Positions 32,679 to 40,954 of a DNA stretch of 64,000 nt are shown here, piece after piece. The DNA lies in NCBI GenBank assembly GCA_036381895.1, contig DASVBY010000052.1, positions 1 through 64,000 on the forward strand. The letters run 5' to 3'. The stretch is from JACQFZ01 sp036381895. Lineage in GTDB: Bacteria > Pseudomonadota > Gammaproteobacteria > Acidiferrobacterales > Sulfurifustaceae. The first letter of the stretch is position 1. Each line of letters starts with the position of its first letter. The translations under genes were made by a program, and so were the position numbers. The notes below the pieces were generated by a model. The model did not search any database and had not been told where the DNA came from. It saw only the letters and a list, made by a program, of their open reading frames with translations.

Positions 32679-33941
32679 ATGGGCGATTTCCGCGCATTGC
32701 TCGCCGAATCGGACCCCGACGTCTACGCTGCGATCTGCGGCGAGGAACGCCGCGAGCGCGAAGGTATCGAGCTCATCCCTTCCGAGAACTACACCTGTCC
32801 CGAAGTGCTCGCGGCGCTCGGGTCGGTGCTCACCAACAAGTACGCCGAAGGCTATCCCGGACGGCGCTACTACGGCGGTCAGACCTACACCGACGCGATC
32901 GAGGATCTGGCGCGGCGCCGCGCCTGCGCGCTGTTTCGCGCCGAGCACGCGAACGTGCAGCCGCTCTCGGGCTCGCCGATGAATCAGGCGGTGTACTTCG
33001 CGTATCTGCGGCCCGGCGACACCGTGCTCGCCATGGACCTCTCGCACGGCGGGCACCTGACGCATGGCGCGCCGGTTTCGCACATGGGGCGCATCTTCAA
33101 CTTCGTGCGCTACCGCACGCGCCCCGACGCCGGCGGCGCGATCGATTTCGACGAGCTGCGCGAGCTCGCGCGGCGCACGCGCCCGAAGATCGTGCTCTGC
33201 GGCTACACCTCGTATCCGCGCGATTACGACTATGCCGCCTTTCGGGCGGTCGCGGACGAGGTGGGCGCGCTCGCCATGGCCGACGTATCGCACGTGGGCG
33301 GCCTGATCGCGGCCGGCGTGATGCGCAACCCGTTCGACGCCGGCTTCGATATCGTCACCACCACCATTCATAAGACACTGCGGGGCCCGCGCGCCGGCAT
33401 GATCCTTTGTCGCAAGGAACATGCGGCGGCGATCGATGCCTCGGTGTTCCCGGGGCTCCAGGGCGGCCCGCACATGAACACCATCGCGGCGGCGGCGGTG
33501 GCGCTCAAGAAGGCCGCCGAGCCGGCGTTCCGGGATTACGCCCGGCAGGTGCTGGCGAATGCGGGTGCGCTCGCCGACGGGCTGCTCGCGGCCGGCGTTT
33601 CGCTGGTCACCGGCGGTACCGACAATCACATGGCGGTGATCGATACCGTGAAGAGCTTCGGCATCGACGGGCGGCAGGCGGAGGCCGTGCTCGACCGGAT
33701 CGGCATCACCACCAACAAGCAGGTGATCCCCGACGACCCGAATCCTCCGCTGCGGCCGAGCGGTATCCGCGTAGGTACCCCGGCCTGCACCACGCGCGGC
33801 ATGACGCAGGCGGACATGAAGCGGATCGCCGGCTGGATCGTCGCAGCCCTGCGCCACCCGGCCGACGACCGTAGACTCGCGGCGCTCAGGGAGGAGACGC
33901 GCGCCTTCTGCGTGCGCTTTCCGGTGCCCGGCATCGACTGA
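32679..33941 (+). CDS. glyA: Serine hydroxymethyltransferase, atypical sequence group
   Basis: 420-residue PLP enzyme interconverting serine and glycine with tetrahydrofolate. The PLP lysine is Lys232 in TTTIHKTLRGPRAG; other family sites are IPSENYTCPEV, YGGQTYTD, LSHGGHLTHG. Near residues 201-215 it reads ADVSHVGGLIAAGVM, whereas Escherichia coli-type enzymes have DMAHVAGLVAAGVY at this place (from memory), so this copy comes from a different clade. ATG 32679 with GGAG 7 nt upstream; the frame extension to 32370 is not coding-like. It precedes apbC by 97 bases on the same strand. Confidence 0.92.
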   Translation: MGDFRALLAESDPDVYAAICGEERREREGIELIPSENYTCPEVLAALGSVLTNKYAEGYPGRRYYGGQTYTDAIEDLARRRACALFRAEHANVQPLSGSPMNQAVYFAYLRPGDTVLAMDLSHGGHLTHGAPVSHMGRIFNFVRYRTRPDAGGAIDFDELRELARRTRPKIVLCGYTSYPRDYDYAAFRAVADEVGALAMADVSHVGGLIAAGVMRNPFDAGFDIVTTTIHKTLRGPRAGMILCRKEHAAAIDASVFPGLQGGPHMNTIAAAAVALKKAAEPAFRDYARQVLANAGALADGLLAAGVSLVTGGTDNHMAVIDTVKSFGIDGRQAEAVLDRIGITTNKQVIPDDPNPPLRPSGIRVGTPACTTRGMTQADMKRIAGWIVAALRHPADDRRLAALREETRAFCVRFPVPGID

Positions 33942-33968
33942 GCGGCGGCGGTCGCTGCCCGGCGAACC

Positions 33969-33995
33969 ATGACAATTCGAGTGCGCCGGTATAGC
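33969..33995 (+). promoter_or_regulatory. Possible promoter of apbC
   Basis: ATGACA (33969-33974), 15-base spacer, TATAGC (33990-33995), 42 bases before the apbC start. The -35 matches 5 of 6 positions, but the spacer is short, so confidence is low. Confidence 0.3.
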
Positions 33996-34037
33996 ATGAT
34001 GTTCCCTTCTGGACCTACCACTGGCGGAGTCTCTCGC

Positions 34038-35129
34038 ATGGCCGAAGTCGCGCGCGCCGATGTGGAAGCGGCGCTCAAGCAGGTAATCGACCCCTACCTC
34101 GAACAGGATCTGATCAGCGCGAAGGCGGTGAAACAGATCGACGTCGACGGCAGCCGCGTGGCGGTCGACGTCGTCCTCGGCTATCCGGCCAAGGGCGCGA
34201 CGGATGCGCTCGCGGCCGCCATCCGCGAGCGCGTCGGCGCGCTCGCCGGCGTACAAACGGTGGTCCCGAAGATCACGTGGAAGATCGAGACTCACGGCGT
34301 GCAGCGCGGCGTCAAGCCGATTCCGGGCATCAAGAACATCATCGCGGTCGCTTCGGGCAAGGGCGGGGTCGGGAAGTCCACGGTGTCCGTCAACCTCGCG
34401 CTCGCGCTCGCGCTCGAAGGCGCGCGCGTCGGCCTCCTCGATGCCGACATCTACGGTCCGAGCCAGCCGCGTATGCTCGGCGTCAAGCGCAAGCCCGAGT
34501 CGAAGGACGGCAAGTCGATCGAGCCGATCGAGGCGCACGGGCTGCAGTCGATGTCGATCGGCTATCTCATCGACGAAGAAACGCCGATGATCTGGCGCGG
34601 CCCGATGGTGACGCAGGCGCTCGAGCAGCTGCTGAAGGATACGAACTGGAAGGACGTCGATTACCTCGTCGTCGACCTGCCGCCGGGAACCGGCGACACC
34701 CAGCTCACGCTCTCGCAGAAGGTGCCCGTGTCGGGGGCGGTGATCGTGACCACCCCGCAGGACATCGCGCTGCTCGATGCGCGCAAGGGACTCAAGATGT
34801 TCGAGAAGGTGGAAGTGCCGGTGCTCGGCGTGATCGAGAACATGAGCACGCACATCTGCTCGAAGTGCGGTTACGAGGAGCACATCTTCGGCGAGGGCGG
34901 CGGCCGGCGCATGGCGGAGACGCACAAGGTCGCGTTCCTCGGGTCGCTGCCGCTCGACATCCGCATCCGCGAGGAGACCGACGGCGGCAAACCGACCGTG
35001 ATCGCCGAGCCCGAGAGCCGGATCGCTCTGATCTACCGCGACATCGCGCGCCGGGTCGCCGGGCGCCTCGCGCTGCAGCGCAAGGATTTCAGCGCCAAGT
35101 TCCCGAACATCGTCATCCAGAACACCTGA
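34038..35129 (+). CDS. apbC: Mrp/ApbC Fe-S cluster carrier ATPase
   Basis: 363-residue P-loop protein of the Mrp/NBP35 family that carries and transfers Fe-S clusters. The N-terminal 90 residues form a DUF59/MIP18-like domain (VIDPYLEQDLISAKAVKQI). Deviant Walker A SGKGGVGKS at 106-114, DLPPGTGDTQLT, and the cluster-bridging CSKC at about 275-278 (HICSKCGYEEH). Start ATG 34038, GGAG 8 nt upstream. Followed by dcd, as in many gammaproteobacteria where this pair abuts metG; here metG is 33 kb away. Confidence 0.95.
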   Translation: MAEVARADVEAALKQVIDPYLEQDLISAKAVKQIDVDGSRVAVDVVLGYPAKGATDALAAAIRERVGALAGVQTVVPKITWKIETHGVQRGVKPIPGIKNIIAVASGKGGVGKSTVSVNLALALALEGARVGLLDADIYGPSQPRMLGVKRKPESKDGKSIEPIEAHGLQSMSIGYLIDEETPMIWRGPMVTQALEQLLKDTNWKDVDYLVVDLPPGTGDTQLTLSQKVPVSGAVIVTTPQDIALLDARKGLKMFEKVEVPVLGVIENMSTHICSKCGYEEHIFGEGGGRRMAETHKVAFLGSLPLDIRIREETDGGKPTVIAEPESRIALIYRDIARRVAGRLALQRKDFSAKFPNIVIQNT

Positions 35130-35348
35130 AGAGAACGAACGGCAAGGGGCGGCAAGGCGAAGTTCCGGAGGCGCGGCGGTCGGGGAACCCGCGCCGGCCG
35201 GCCGCCGGTCCGTCCCCGGTTCCGCTGCCGCCTCGGCGCTAGGCAGCGTCCGGGCTGTGGCGACATCTGCCGACGGCGGGCCGGGCATTGCCGCCGGCAG
35301 AACCCGCCCTTAAACTGCGGCCTCCCGCAATCGCGCCTCGCTGCATCG

Positions 35349-35915
35349 ATGACCATCAAATCGGACAAGTGGATCCGCCGCATGGCGGAACAGTACGGCA
35401 TGATCGAGCCGTTCGAGCCGCGCCAGATCAAGTCGAACGGCAACGGTGCGGTGGTCTCGTACGGCACGTCGAGCTACGGCTACGACATCCGCTGCTCGAA
35501 CGAATTCAAGATCTTCACCAACATCAACTCGGCGATCGTCGATCCGAAGAACTTCAGTGCCAACAGCTTCGTCGATTACCGCGGCGACGTCTGCATCATT
35601 CCGCCGAACTCGTTCGCGCTCGCGCGCACGGTCGAGTACTTCCGCATACCGCGCAACGTGCTGGTGCTCTGCCTCGGCAAGAGTACGTATGCGCGCTGCG
35701 GCATCATCGTGAACGTCACCCCGCTCGAGCCCGAATGGGAAGGGCACGTGACGCTCGAGTTCTCCAACACCACACCGCTGCCGGCGCGCATCTACGCGAA
35801 CGAGGGCGTCGCCCAGGTGATCTTCCTCGAATCCGACGAGGTGTGCGAAACCTCGTACAAGGACCGGGGCGGCAAGTACCAGGGACAGAAGGGCGTCACG
35901 CTGCCCAAGATCTGA
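35349..35915 (+). CDS. dcd: dCTP deaminase
   Basis: 188-residue trimeric enzyme that deaminates dCTP to dUTP, feeding dut for dTMP synthesis. Characteristic stretches: SYGYDIRCSNEF (41-52), NSFVDY, GKSTYARCGIIVNVTPLEPEWEGHVTLEF split around the active site (about 110-138), and the tail KYQGQKGVTLPKI. Typical length. Same strand as apbC, gap 219 bases with no other gene. Ends 12 bases before a small convergent gene. Confidence 0.97.
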   Translation: MTIKSDKWIRRMAEQYGMIEPFEPRQIKSNGNGAVVSYGTSSYGYDIRCSNEFKIFTNINSAIVDPKNFSANSFVDYRGDVCIIPPNSFALARTVEYFRIPRNVLVLCLGKSTYARCGIIVNVTPLEPEWEGHVTLEFSNTTPLPARIYANEGVAQVIFLESDEVCETSYKDRGGKYQGQKGVTLPKI

Positions 35916-35927
35916 GCCCGCTGCGCC

Positions 35928-36122
35928 TCAGGGGAACGTACCCCGCCGCCGCTGCCGCATGGTCTCGGTCTTGTGCTCGGGATCGACCCCCAAGCGGCGC
36001 TGGTTGTCGCGCAATGACGTCTGGGTGCGCGGCCGTGCGGCTTCGGACTGCAACCGCTCCTCGTCGGGCGCCTCGACCTCGTTCCGACCGGTGCGCCGCG
36101 GGCGCGACTCTGTGCTCGCCAT
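35928..36122 (-). CDS. Small conserved-looking protein (64 aa)
   Basis: 64-residue, highly charged, probably disordered protein. Its ATG at 36122 is preceded by a strong GGAGGA 8 nt upstream, and codon composition is protein-like with many Glu, Arg and Thr. The C terminus LGVDPEHKTETM...RRRGTFP seems like a motif kept across related small proteobacterial proteins (from memory, unverified). An in-frame extension to 36254 exists but lacks a ribosome site. It lies in the convergent gap of dcd and downstream of the rlmI gene on the same strand. Function unknown. Confidence 0.6.
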   Translation of the reverse strand: MASTESRPRRTGRNEVEAPDEERLQSEAARPRTQTSLRDNQRRLGVDPEHKTETMRQRRRGTFP

Positions 36123-36272
36123 GTACTCGATCCTCCAGCAACACGACGAACCAATCGACCGGCGCGCTGCCGCGTGGTTCGTGCGCCGACGCTCTACCCC
36201 GCGGTGCGGCAATTTGCGGGCCGACTCAGTAATCGACCGGATGGCGGCGCGCACCGCGGTTGGCGCCGCGGA

Positions 36273-37478
36273 TCAGCTCGGCAGCACGCGCGCGATGAAC
36301 GCCTTGAGGTAAGCGGTTTCGGGAACCGCCGGGTGCACCGGATGATCCGGCGCCTGATGGCCTTCCTCGACCAGCATGAGGAAGCGGTCCAGGTGCCGGC
36401 TCGCGGCGAGGAGGAGCGCGCGCAGGCTGTCGCGCGCGAGGTGATAGGAGCAGGAGCACGAGACGAGGATGCCGTCCCGGGCGAGCACCTGCATGGCCAT
36501 CTGGTTGAGCCGGCGGTAGGCCTGTGCGCCTTCCTTGACGTCCTTCTTGCGCTTGATGAACGCGGGCGGATCGAGCACGACGATGTCGAAGCGCTCGCGC
36601 GCGGCGCGCAGGCGGCGCAGCGTCTCGAACGCGTCGGCCTGCTCGGCGCTCACCTTGTCCGCGAGCCCGTTGAGCGCCGCGTTGCGGCGGATCGCCTCGA
36701 CCGCGGCCGCGGAGCTGTCCACGCAGAGCACGGAGACGGCGCCGGCGGCCGCCGCCTGCAGGCCGAACCCGCCGGCGTAGCTGAAGAGATCGAGCACGCG
36801 CGCGCCGCGCGCATAGGCGCGCAGGCGTGCCCGGTTCTCGCGCTGATCGTAGAACCAGCCCGTTTTCTGGCCTGCGCGCAGCGGCACTTCGAAACGCACG
36901 CCGTGCTCCTCGAGCGCGATCGTCTCCGGGACTTCACCGAGCGCGGCTTCGGCGTAACTCGGCAGGCCTTCGAGTGCGCGCACCGGGGCGTCGTTGCGCA
37001 GCCAGATCGCGCGCGGGCGCAGCACCTTCTCGAGCGCGGCGACGACGTCGTCTTTGACCCTCTCCATGCCGGCCGTGGTGAGCTGCGCGACCAGCACGTC
37101 GCCGTAGCGGTCGACGACCAGCCCGGGCAGGCCGTCCGAGTCGCCGAAGGCGAGACGGTAGTACGGCTCGCGAAACAGCCGCTCGCGCAGCGAGAGCGCG
37201 ACGTTCAGCCGGTGCGTGATGAGCGAGCGGTCGAGCACGTAGCGCGGATCGCGCGACACCAGGCGGGCGCAGATGAGTGCGTGCGGGTTCACATAGCCGG
37301 TGCCGAGCGGCCGGCCGGCGGCGTCCTCGATCAGCACCGCGGCGCCCGGTTCGAATCCGGCGAGCGGCGTGGCGCGCGTGTCGACCTCGTTGCTGAACAC
37401 CCACACGTGGCCGGCGCGCAGCCGCCGGTCTTCGTTGCGGTTGAGTCGCAGCCGCGGTAGTTCGGTCTCCGGGTTCAC
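36273..37478 (-). CDS. rlmI: RlmI-type 23S rRNA (cytosine) methyltransferase
   Basis: 401-residue SAM-dependent methyltransferase that makes m5C in 23S rRNA (position 1962 in Escherichia coli). An N-terminal PUA-like domain (RLRAGHVWVFSNEVD) is followed by an EEHGVRFEVPLRAGQKTGWFYDQR stretch and a Rossmann SAM domain (VLDLFSYAGGFGLQA, residues 224-238). The catalytic Cys is in SCSCSYH near residue 343. The start at 37478 (MNPETELPRLRLN) gives the usual length. Monocistronic; next to the right is a PQQ-dehydrogenase-like gene on the same strand. Confidence 0.95.
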   Translation of the reverse strand: MNPETELPRLRLNRNEDRRLRAGHVWVFSNEVDTRATPLAGFEPGAAVLIEDAAGRPLGTGYVNPHALICARLVSRDPRYVLDRSLITHRLNVALSLRERLFREPYYRLAFGDSDGLPGLVVDRYGDVLVAQLTTAGMERVKDDVVAALEKVLRPRAIWLRNDAPVRALEGLPSYAEAALGEVPETIALEEHGVRFEVPLRAGQKTGWFYDQRENRARLRAYARGARVLDLFSYAGGFGLQAAAAGAVSVLCVDSSAAAVEAIRRNAALNGLADKVSAEQADAFETLRRLRAARERFDIVVLDPPAFIKRKKDVKEGAQAYRRLNQMAMQVLARDGILVSCSCSYHLARDSLRALLLAASRHLDRFLMLVEEGHQAPDHPVHPAVPETAYLKAFIARVLPS

Positions 37479-37552
37479 GCGCGCCGTTCCACGAATCGCA
37501 AAGGGACGCTAGGGTAAGGCAGAGGCGCGCGCCGTTCAAAGCGCCGCGCGCC

Positions 37553-38692
37553 TCAGCGCGCGCGGAGCCGATAGATGCGTCCGTCGAAGCTGGTCACGTA
37601 AATCTCGCCTGCCGCGTCTTGGCCGAAGGAGCTCAAGCCGGGCACCCGTGCGACTTCCACGTTCCTCGCGACCGCACCCGCCACGGCGTCGTAGAGCAGC
37701 GCCCAGATCCGGCCGCTCAGGAAGTCGCCGTAGACATAGGCGCCTGCGAGCGCGGGCAAGGTCGTGCCACGATACACGTACCCGCCGACCACGCTGCCGC
37801 CGAGCTCCCGCCCGTAATCGAGCACCGGGGCGAGGAAGGCGTCTGCCGGCAGGTTCGCGGGATTGGCGAACGGCTGCGTGCCTTCGTACACGCGCCAGCC
37901 GTAGTTGCCGCCGCGGACGATGATGTCGATCTCCTCGCGCGCGCCCTGGCCGACGTCGCCCGCCCATAGCGTTCCGGTTTGTCGATCGAAGCTCATGCGC
38001 CACGGGTTGCGCAGCCCGTAGGCCCAGATTTCGCCGCGCGCACCGGGGCGGCCGGCGAACGGATTGTCCGGAGGAATCGAGCCATCCGGAGCGATGCGCA
38101 GGATCTTGCCGAGCACCGTGTCGAGCCGCTGCGCGTGGTTCTGCGGATCGCCGGCGCTGCCGCCGTCGCCGGTCGCCACGTAGAGCATGCCGTCGGGACC
38201 GAATGCGAGCATGCCGCCGTTGTGGTTCGCAAACGGCTGCTCGAACTCGAGCAGCACCGTTTCGCTCTCCGGTGCCGCGCGCGCCGGGTCGGCGCTCACC
38301 CGAAAGCGCGCAATACGGCTGCGCCGGGGGTTGTCGAGCGTGTAGTTGACGTAAAAGAAGCCGTTGGCGGCATAGTCCGGATCGAACGCGAGCCCGAGCA
38401 TGCCGAGCTCGCCGCCGGAAAGCACTTCCGCGGCCCTGTCGAGAAAGACGGCGACCTCGTCGGCGCGCGCGGCGGCGTCGTTCGGAAACACGCGGATGCG
38501 GCCGGCCTGCTCGACGACGAACAGGCGGTTGCTCCCGTCCCCGGCATGCGTGATGAAAACGGGATTCTCGAAGGAGAGGTGCGGAAACGCGACCTCGGCA
38601 CGCAGCGCCGTAAGGTCGGTCGTGGTTCCCGTATCGCTTCCGCAGCCGCCAAGGAACAGCAGCAACAACACGCACGCGCTGCGCCGCCGCAT
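37553..38692 (-). CDS. Lipoprotein PQQ-dependent sugar dehydrogenase (soluble GDH fold)
   Basis: 379-residue six-bladed propeller protein of the soluble glucose dehydrogenase/YliI family, anchored as a lipoprotein by LFLGGC (Cys at residue 17). Propeller marks: LGLAFDPDYAANGFFYVNYT, NHNGGMLAFGPDGMLYVATGDGG (about 137-159), GLRNPWRMSFD and GDVGQGAREEIDI. ATG 38692 is chosen over 38710 because GGAGG lies 8 nt upstream of it. No pqq genes are in the window, so PQQ would come from elsewhere. Substrate unknown. MFS gene precedes it, 90 bases away. Confidence 0.9.
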   Translation of the reverse strand: MRRRSACVLLLLFLGGCGSDTGTTTDLTALRAEVAFPHLSFENPVFITHAGDGSNRLFVVEQAGRIRVFPNDAAARADEVAVFLDRAAEVLSGGELGMLGLAFDPDYAANGFFYVNYTLDNPRRSRIARFRVSADPARAAPESETVLLEFEQPFANHNGGMLAFGPDGMLYVATGDGGSAGDPQNHAQRLDTVLGKILRIAPDGSIPPDNPFAGRPGARGEIWAYGLRNPWRMSFDRQTGTLWAGDVGQGAREEIDIIVRGGNYGWRVYEGTQPFANPANLPADAFLAPVLDYGRELGGSVVGGYVYRGTTLPALAGAYVYGDFLSGRIWALLYDAVAGAVARNVEVARVPGLSSFGQDAAGEIYVTSFDGRIYRLRAR

Positions 38693-38782
38693 CCGCCGTG
38701 CCTCCGGCATGGTCCGTCCATTACGACTCCGCAGCCCGCCGGCGGTTCCGCGGCCGGGGCGGAGGCGGAAAGCGGACGACGG

Positions 38783-39961
38783 TCAGCGTACGAAGCGCCA
38801 GAAGCCGAGCACGCCGAGGACGGCGATCGCGCTCGAGCACAGAAAGGCCGCCGCCACGCCGTAAAGACTCCACAATCCGCCGAGCAGCAGTCCCGCGGGG
38901 ATCGCGGCCATCCCGACCAGCATGTGGAACCAGCCGAAAGCGGTGCCGCGTTCCGCGGGCACCGCGAGATCGCGCACCAGGGCACGCTCCGCCCCTTCGG
39001 TGAGCCCGAAGTAGAAACCGAGCACGAGCCCCCAGGCCCAGAGCATGGCGGGTGTTGCCGCGAAGGCGAGCGCGAACAGCGTCACGGCGTACAGCATCCA
39101 GCCGCTCAGGATGAACGGCCGCCGCCCGAATCGGTCCGTGTGCCGCCCCGCCTGCTCGGAAATCAGGACCTTCACCGTGTGCATCGCCGCCCAGAAGAGC
39201 AGCAGCTCCACCGTCGACATGCCGAGCTCGTGTCCGCGCAGCAGCAGAAACGTTTCCGGAATCTTTCCGATCGTGAACACGCCGAGCGTGAGCAGATAGG
39301 CGCGCGTCGGGGCCGTGAGCACGCCCCAGGCGAGCGGCGCCGGATTCGCGGTCCGCGGCGTTGCCCGCGACGGCTCGGAGACGCCGAACGCGATCAGCGC
39401 TACCGTGGCGAGGCCGGGAATCGCCGAGAGTGCGATGACGAGGTCGAGCCGCTCGGTGCCGAAATAAACGATCGCCGCCGCGGCGAGGGCGCCGAGCACC
39501 GCCCCGGCGTGGTCGAGCGCGCGCGCGAAGCCGAACGCACGGCCAACCTGGGTGTCGTCGGTGGCGTCGGCGATGAGTGCGTCGCGCGGCGCCGTGCGCA
39601 CGCCCTTTCCGATCCGATCCACGATGCGTATGCCGAGGACCGTGAACCAGGAACCGGAGAACGCGATCAGGGGGCGGACGATGTTCGAGAGGGCGTAGCC
39701 GAAGACGACGTAGGGTTTGCGGCGGCGGCCGGCGAAATCCGAGTGCCGGCCGGCCCAGAGCTTGAGCAGGTTCGACACCGCGTCGGCCGCGCCTTCGATG
39801 ACGCCGAGGGCGACGGGCCCCGCACCGAGCACGGTCGCGAGGAGCAGCGGGATGAGCGGCACTACCATCTCGCTGGCGAAATCGTTCAGCAGGCTCACGA
39901 ACGCGACGACGACCACGGTGCGCGGAAGCGCCCGGCGCCCTTTCCGTACCGCGTGCTTCAT
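38783..39961 (-). CDS. MFS transporter
   Basis: 392-residue inner-membrane protein with about twelve hydrophobic helices. The MFS loop 2-3 signature appears as LWAGRHSDFAGRRRKPYVVFG (residues 67-87), with its repeat in the second half (AGRHTDRFGRRPFILSG). Relatives are annotated as drug or sugar exporters, but the cargo cannot be read. It is upstream of the PQQ-dehydrogenase-like gene on the same strand, so the pair may handle a sugar. Divergent from the BPSS1780 gene. Confidence 0.92.
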   Translation of the reverse strand: MKHAVRKGRRALPRTVVVVAFVSLLNDFASEMVVPLIPLLLATVLGAGPVALGVIEGAADAVSNLLKLWAGRHSDFAGRRRKPYVVFGYALSNIVRPLIAFSGSWFTVLGIRIVDRIGKGVRTAPRDALIADATDDTQVGRAFGFARALDHAGAVLGALAAAAIVYFGTERLDLVIALSAIPGLATVALIAFGVSEPSRATPRTANPAPLAWGVLTAPTRAYLLTLGVFTIGKIPETFLLLRGHELGMSTVELLLFWAAMHTVKVLISEQAGRHTDRFGRRPFILSGWMLYAVTLFALAFAATPAMLWAWGLVLGFYFGLTEGAERALVRDLAVPAERGTAFGWFHMLVGMAAIPAGLLLGGLWSLYGVAAAFLCSSAIAVLGVLGFWRFVR

Positions 39962-40103
39962 GTGACGATCAACTCCTCACAAGCGCCCGGCATCGGCGGA
40001 TCGCGTACCGTCAGTGCGCGCTATACTCGTCCCGTTCGGGCGGCGCGATTATACGCATCGCCCGGGTTCGAGGACGCGAACAACAATGTGAGCGGAGGAG
40101 ACC

Positions 40104-40832
40104 ATGGAGCCAAGATCGGTTGCTGCAGGGCGCGGCGTCGCCTGGTTCGGCTGTGGCTGGCGTACTTTTCTGGAGAATCCCGCAATCTGGGTCGTGCAGG
40201 CGGTGCTGCTGCTCGCGCTCTTCCTCGTGCTCGCGTTCGTTCCGCTCGGCGGTCTCCTCGTCACCTTGGCCGCGCCCGCGCTCGCTGCCGGGCTGCTCCA
40301 CGGCGCCGCCGAGCTGCAGGCCGGGCGCACGCTCGAGGTCGGGCATCTCTTCCGGGCTTTTCGCGATCAACGCCGCCTCGGCCCGCTCCTCGGCCTCGGC
40401 GCGGTCGGGCTCGCCGCCGGGATCCTGAGCACGCTCATCGGCGTCGGCTTCCTCGGGACCAGCATCATGAGCGGCGAACCCCCAGCCGAGACGATGCTCG
40501 AGCACCTCGGCGGGCGCGCCCTGACCGCGCTGCTGCTGATACTGACGGTACAGCTGATCGCCGCGGCGCTGCTCTACTTCGCGGTCCCGCTCGTCATGTT
40601 CCGCGGCGCCGCGCCGCTCGCGGCGATGCAGAGCAGCCTGCGTGCCTGCCTGCGAAATGTCCTGCCGTTGTTCGTGTTCAGTCTGATCTACGCACTCGCT
40701 GCGTTCGCGGCGAGCCTCCCGTTCGCGCTCGGGTGGCTGGTGCTGCTGCCGTGGTCGGCCTGCATGCTCTACTGCAGTTACCGCGACATCTACGGGGACG
40801 GGCCGGGCGGCAGCGACCGAGCACGGCCGTAA
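40104..40832 (+). CDS. BPSS1780-family membrane protein
   Basis: 242-residue integral membrane protein of the BPSS1780 family, found in beta- and gammaproteobacteria. Six hydrophobic segments are visible, with the family start VAWFGCGWRTFLENPAIWVV and the conserved PLVMFRGAAPLAAMQSSLRACLRNVLPL in the second half. A strong Shine-Dalgarno GGAGGAG 5 nt upstream fixes ATG 40104. Converges with algC. Function unknown. Confidence 0.88.
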   Translation: MEPRSVAAGRGVAWFGCGWRTFLENPAIWVVQAVLLLALFLVLAFVPLGGLLVTLAAPALAAGLLHGAAELQAGRTLEVGHLFRAFRDQRRLGPLLGLGAVGLAAGILSTLIGVGFLGTSIMSGEPPAETMLEHLGGRALTALLLILTVQLIAAALLYFAVPLVMFRGAAPLAAMQSSLRACLRNVLPLFVFSLIYALAAFAASLPFALGWLVLLPWSACMLYCSYRDIYGDGPGGSDRARP

Positions 40833-40954
40833 CGCGCACGCTGCGTCCGCATCTGGCGCGGGCTCGACGTGAGGACGACCCCCGACCCGCGAGTTCGCAA
40901 AGCGCCTCGGGCGCTGCAGTGAGCCCGGAGGGTCCGGGTCACCGGCCGTTCCAG

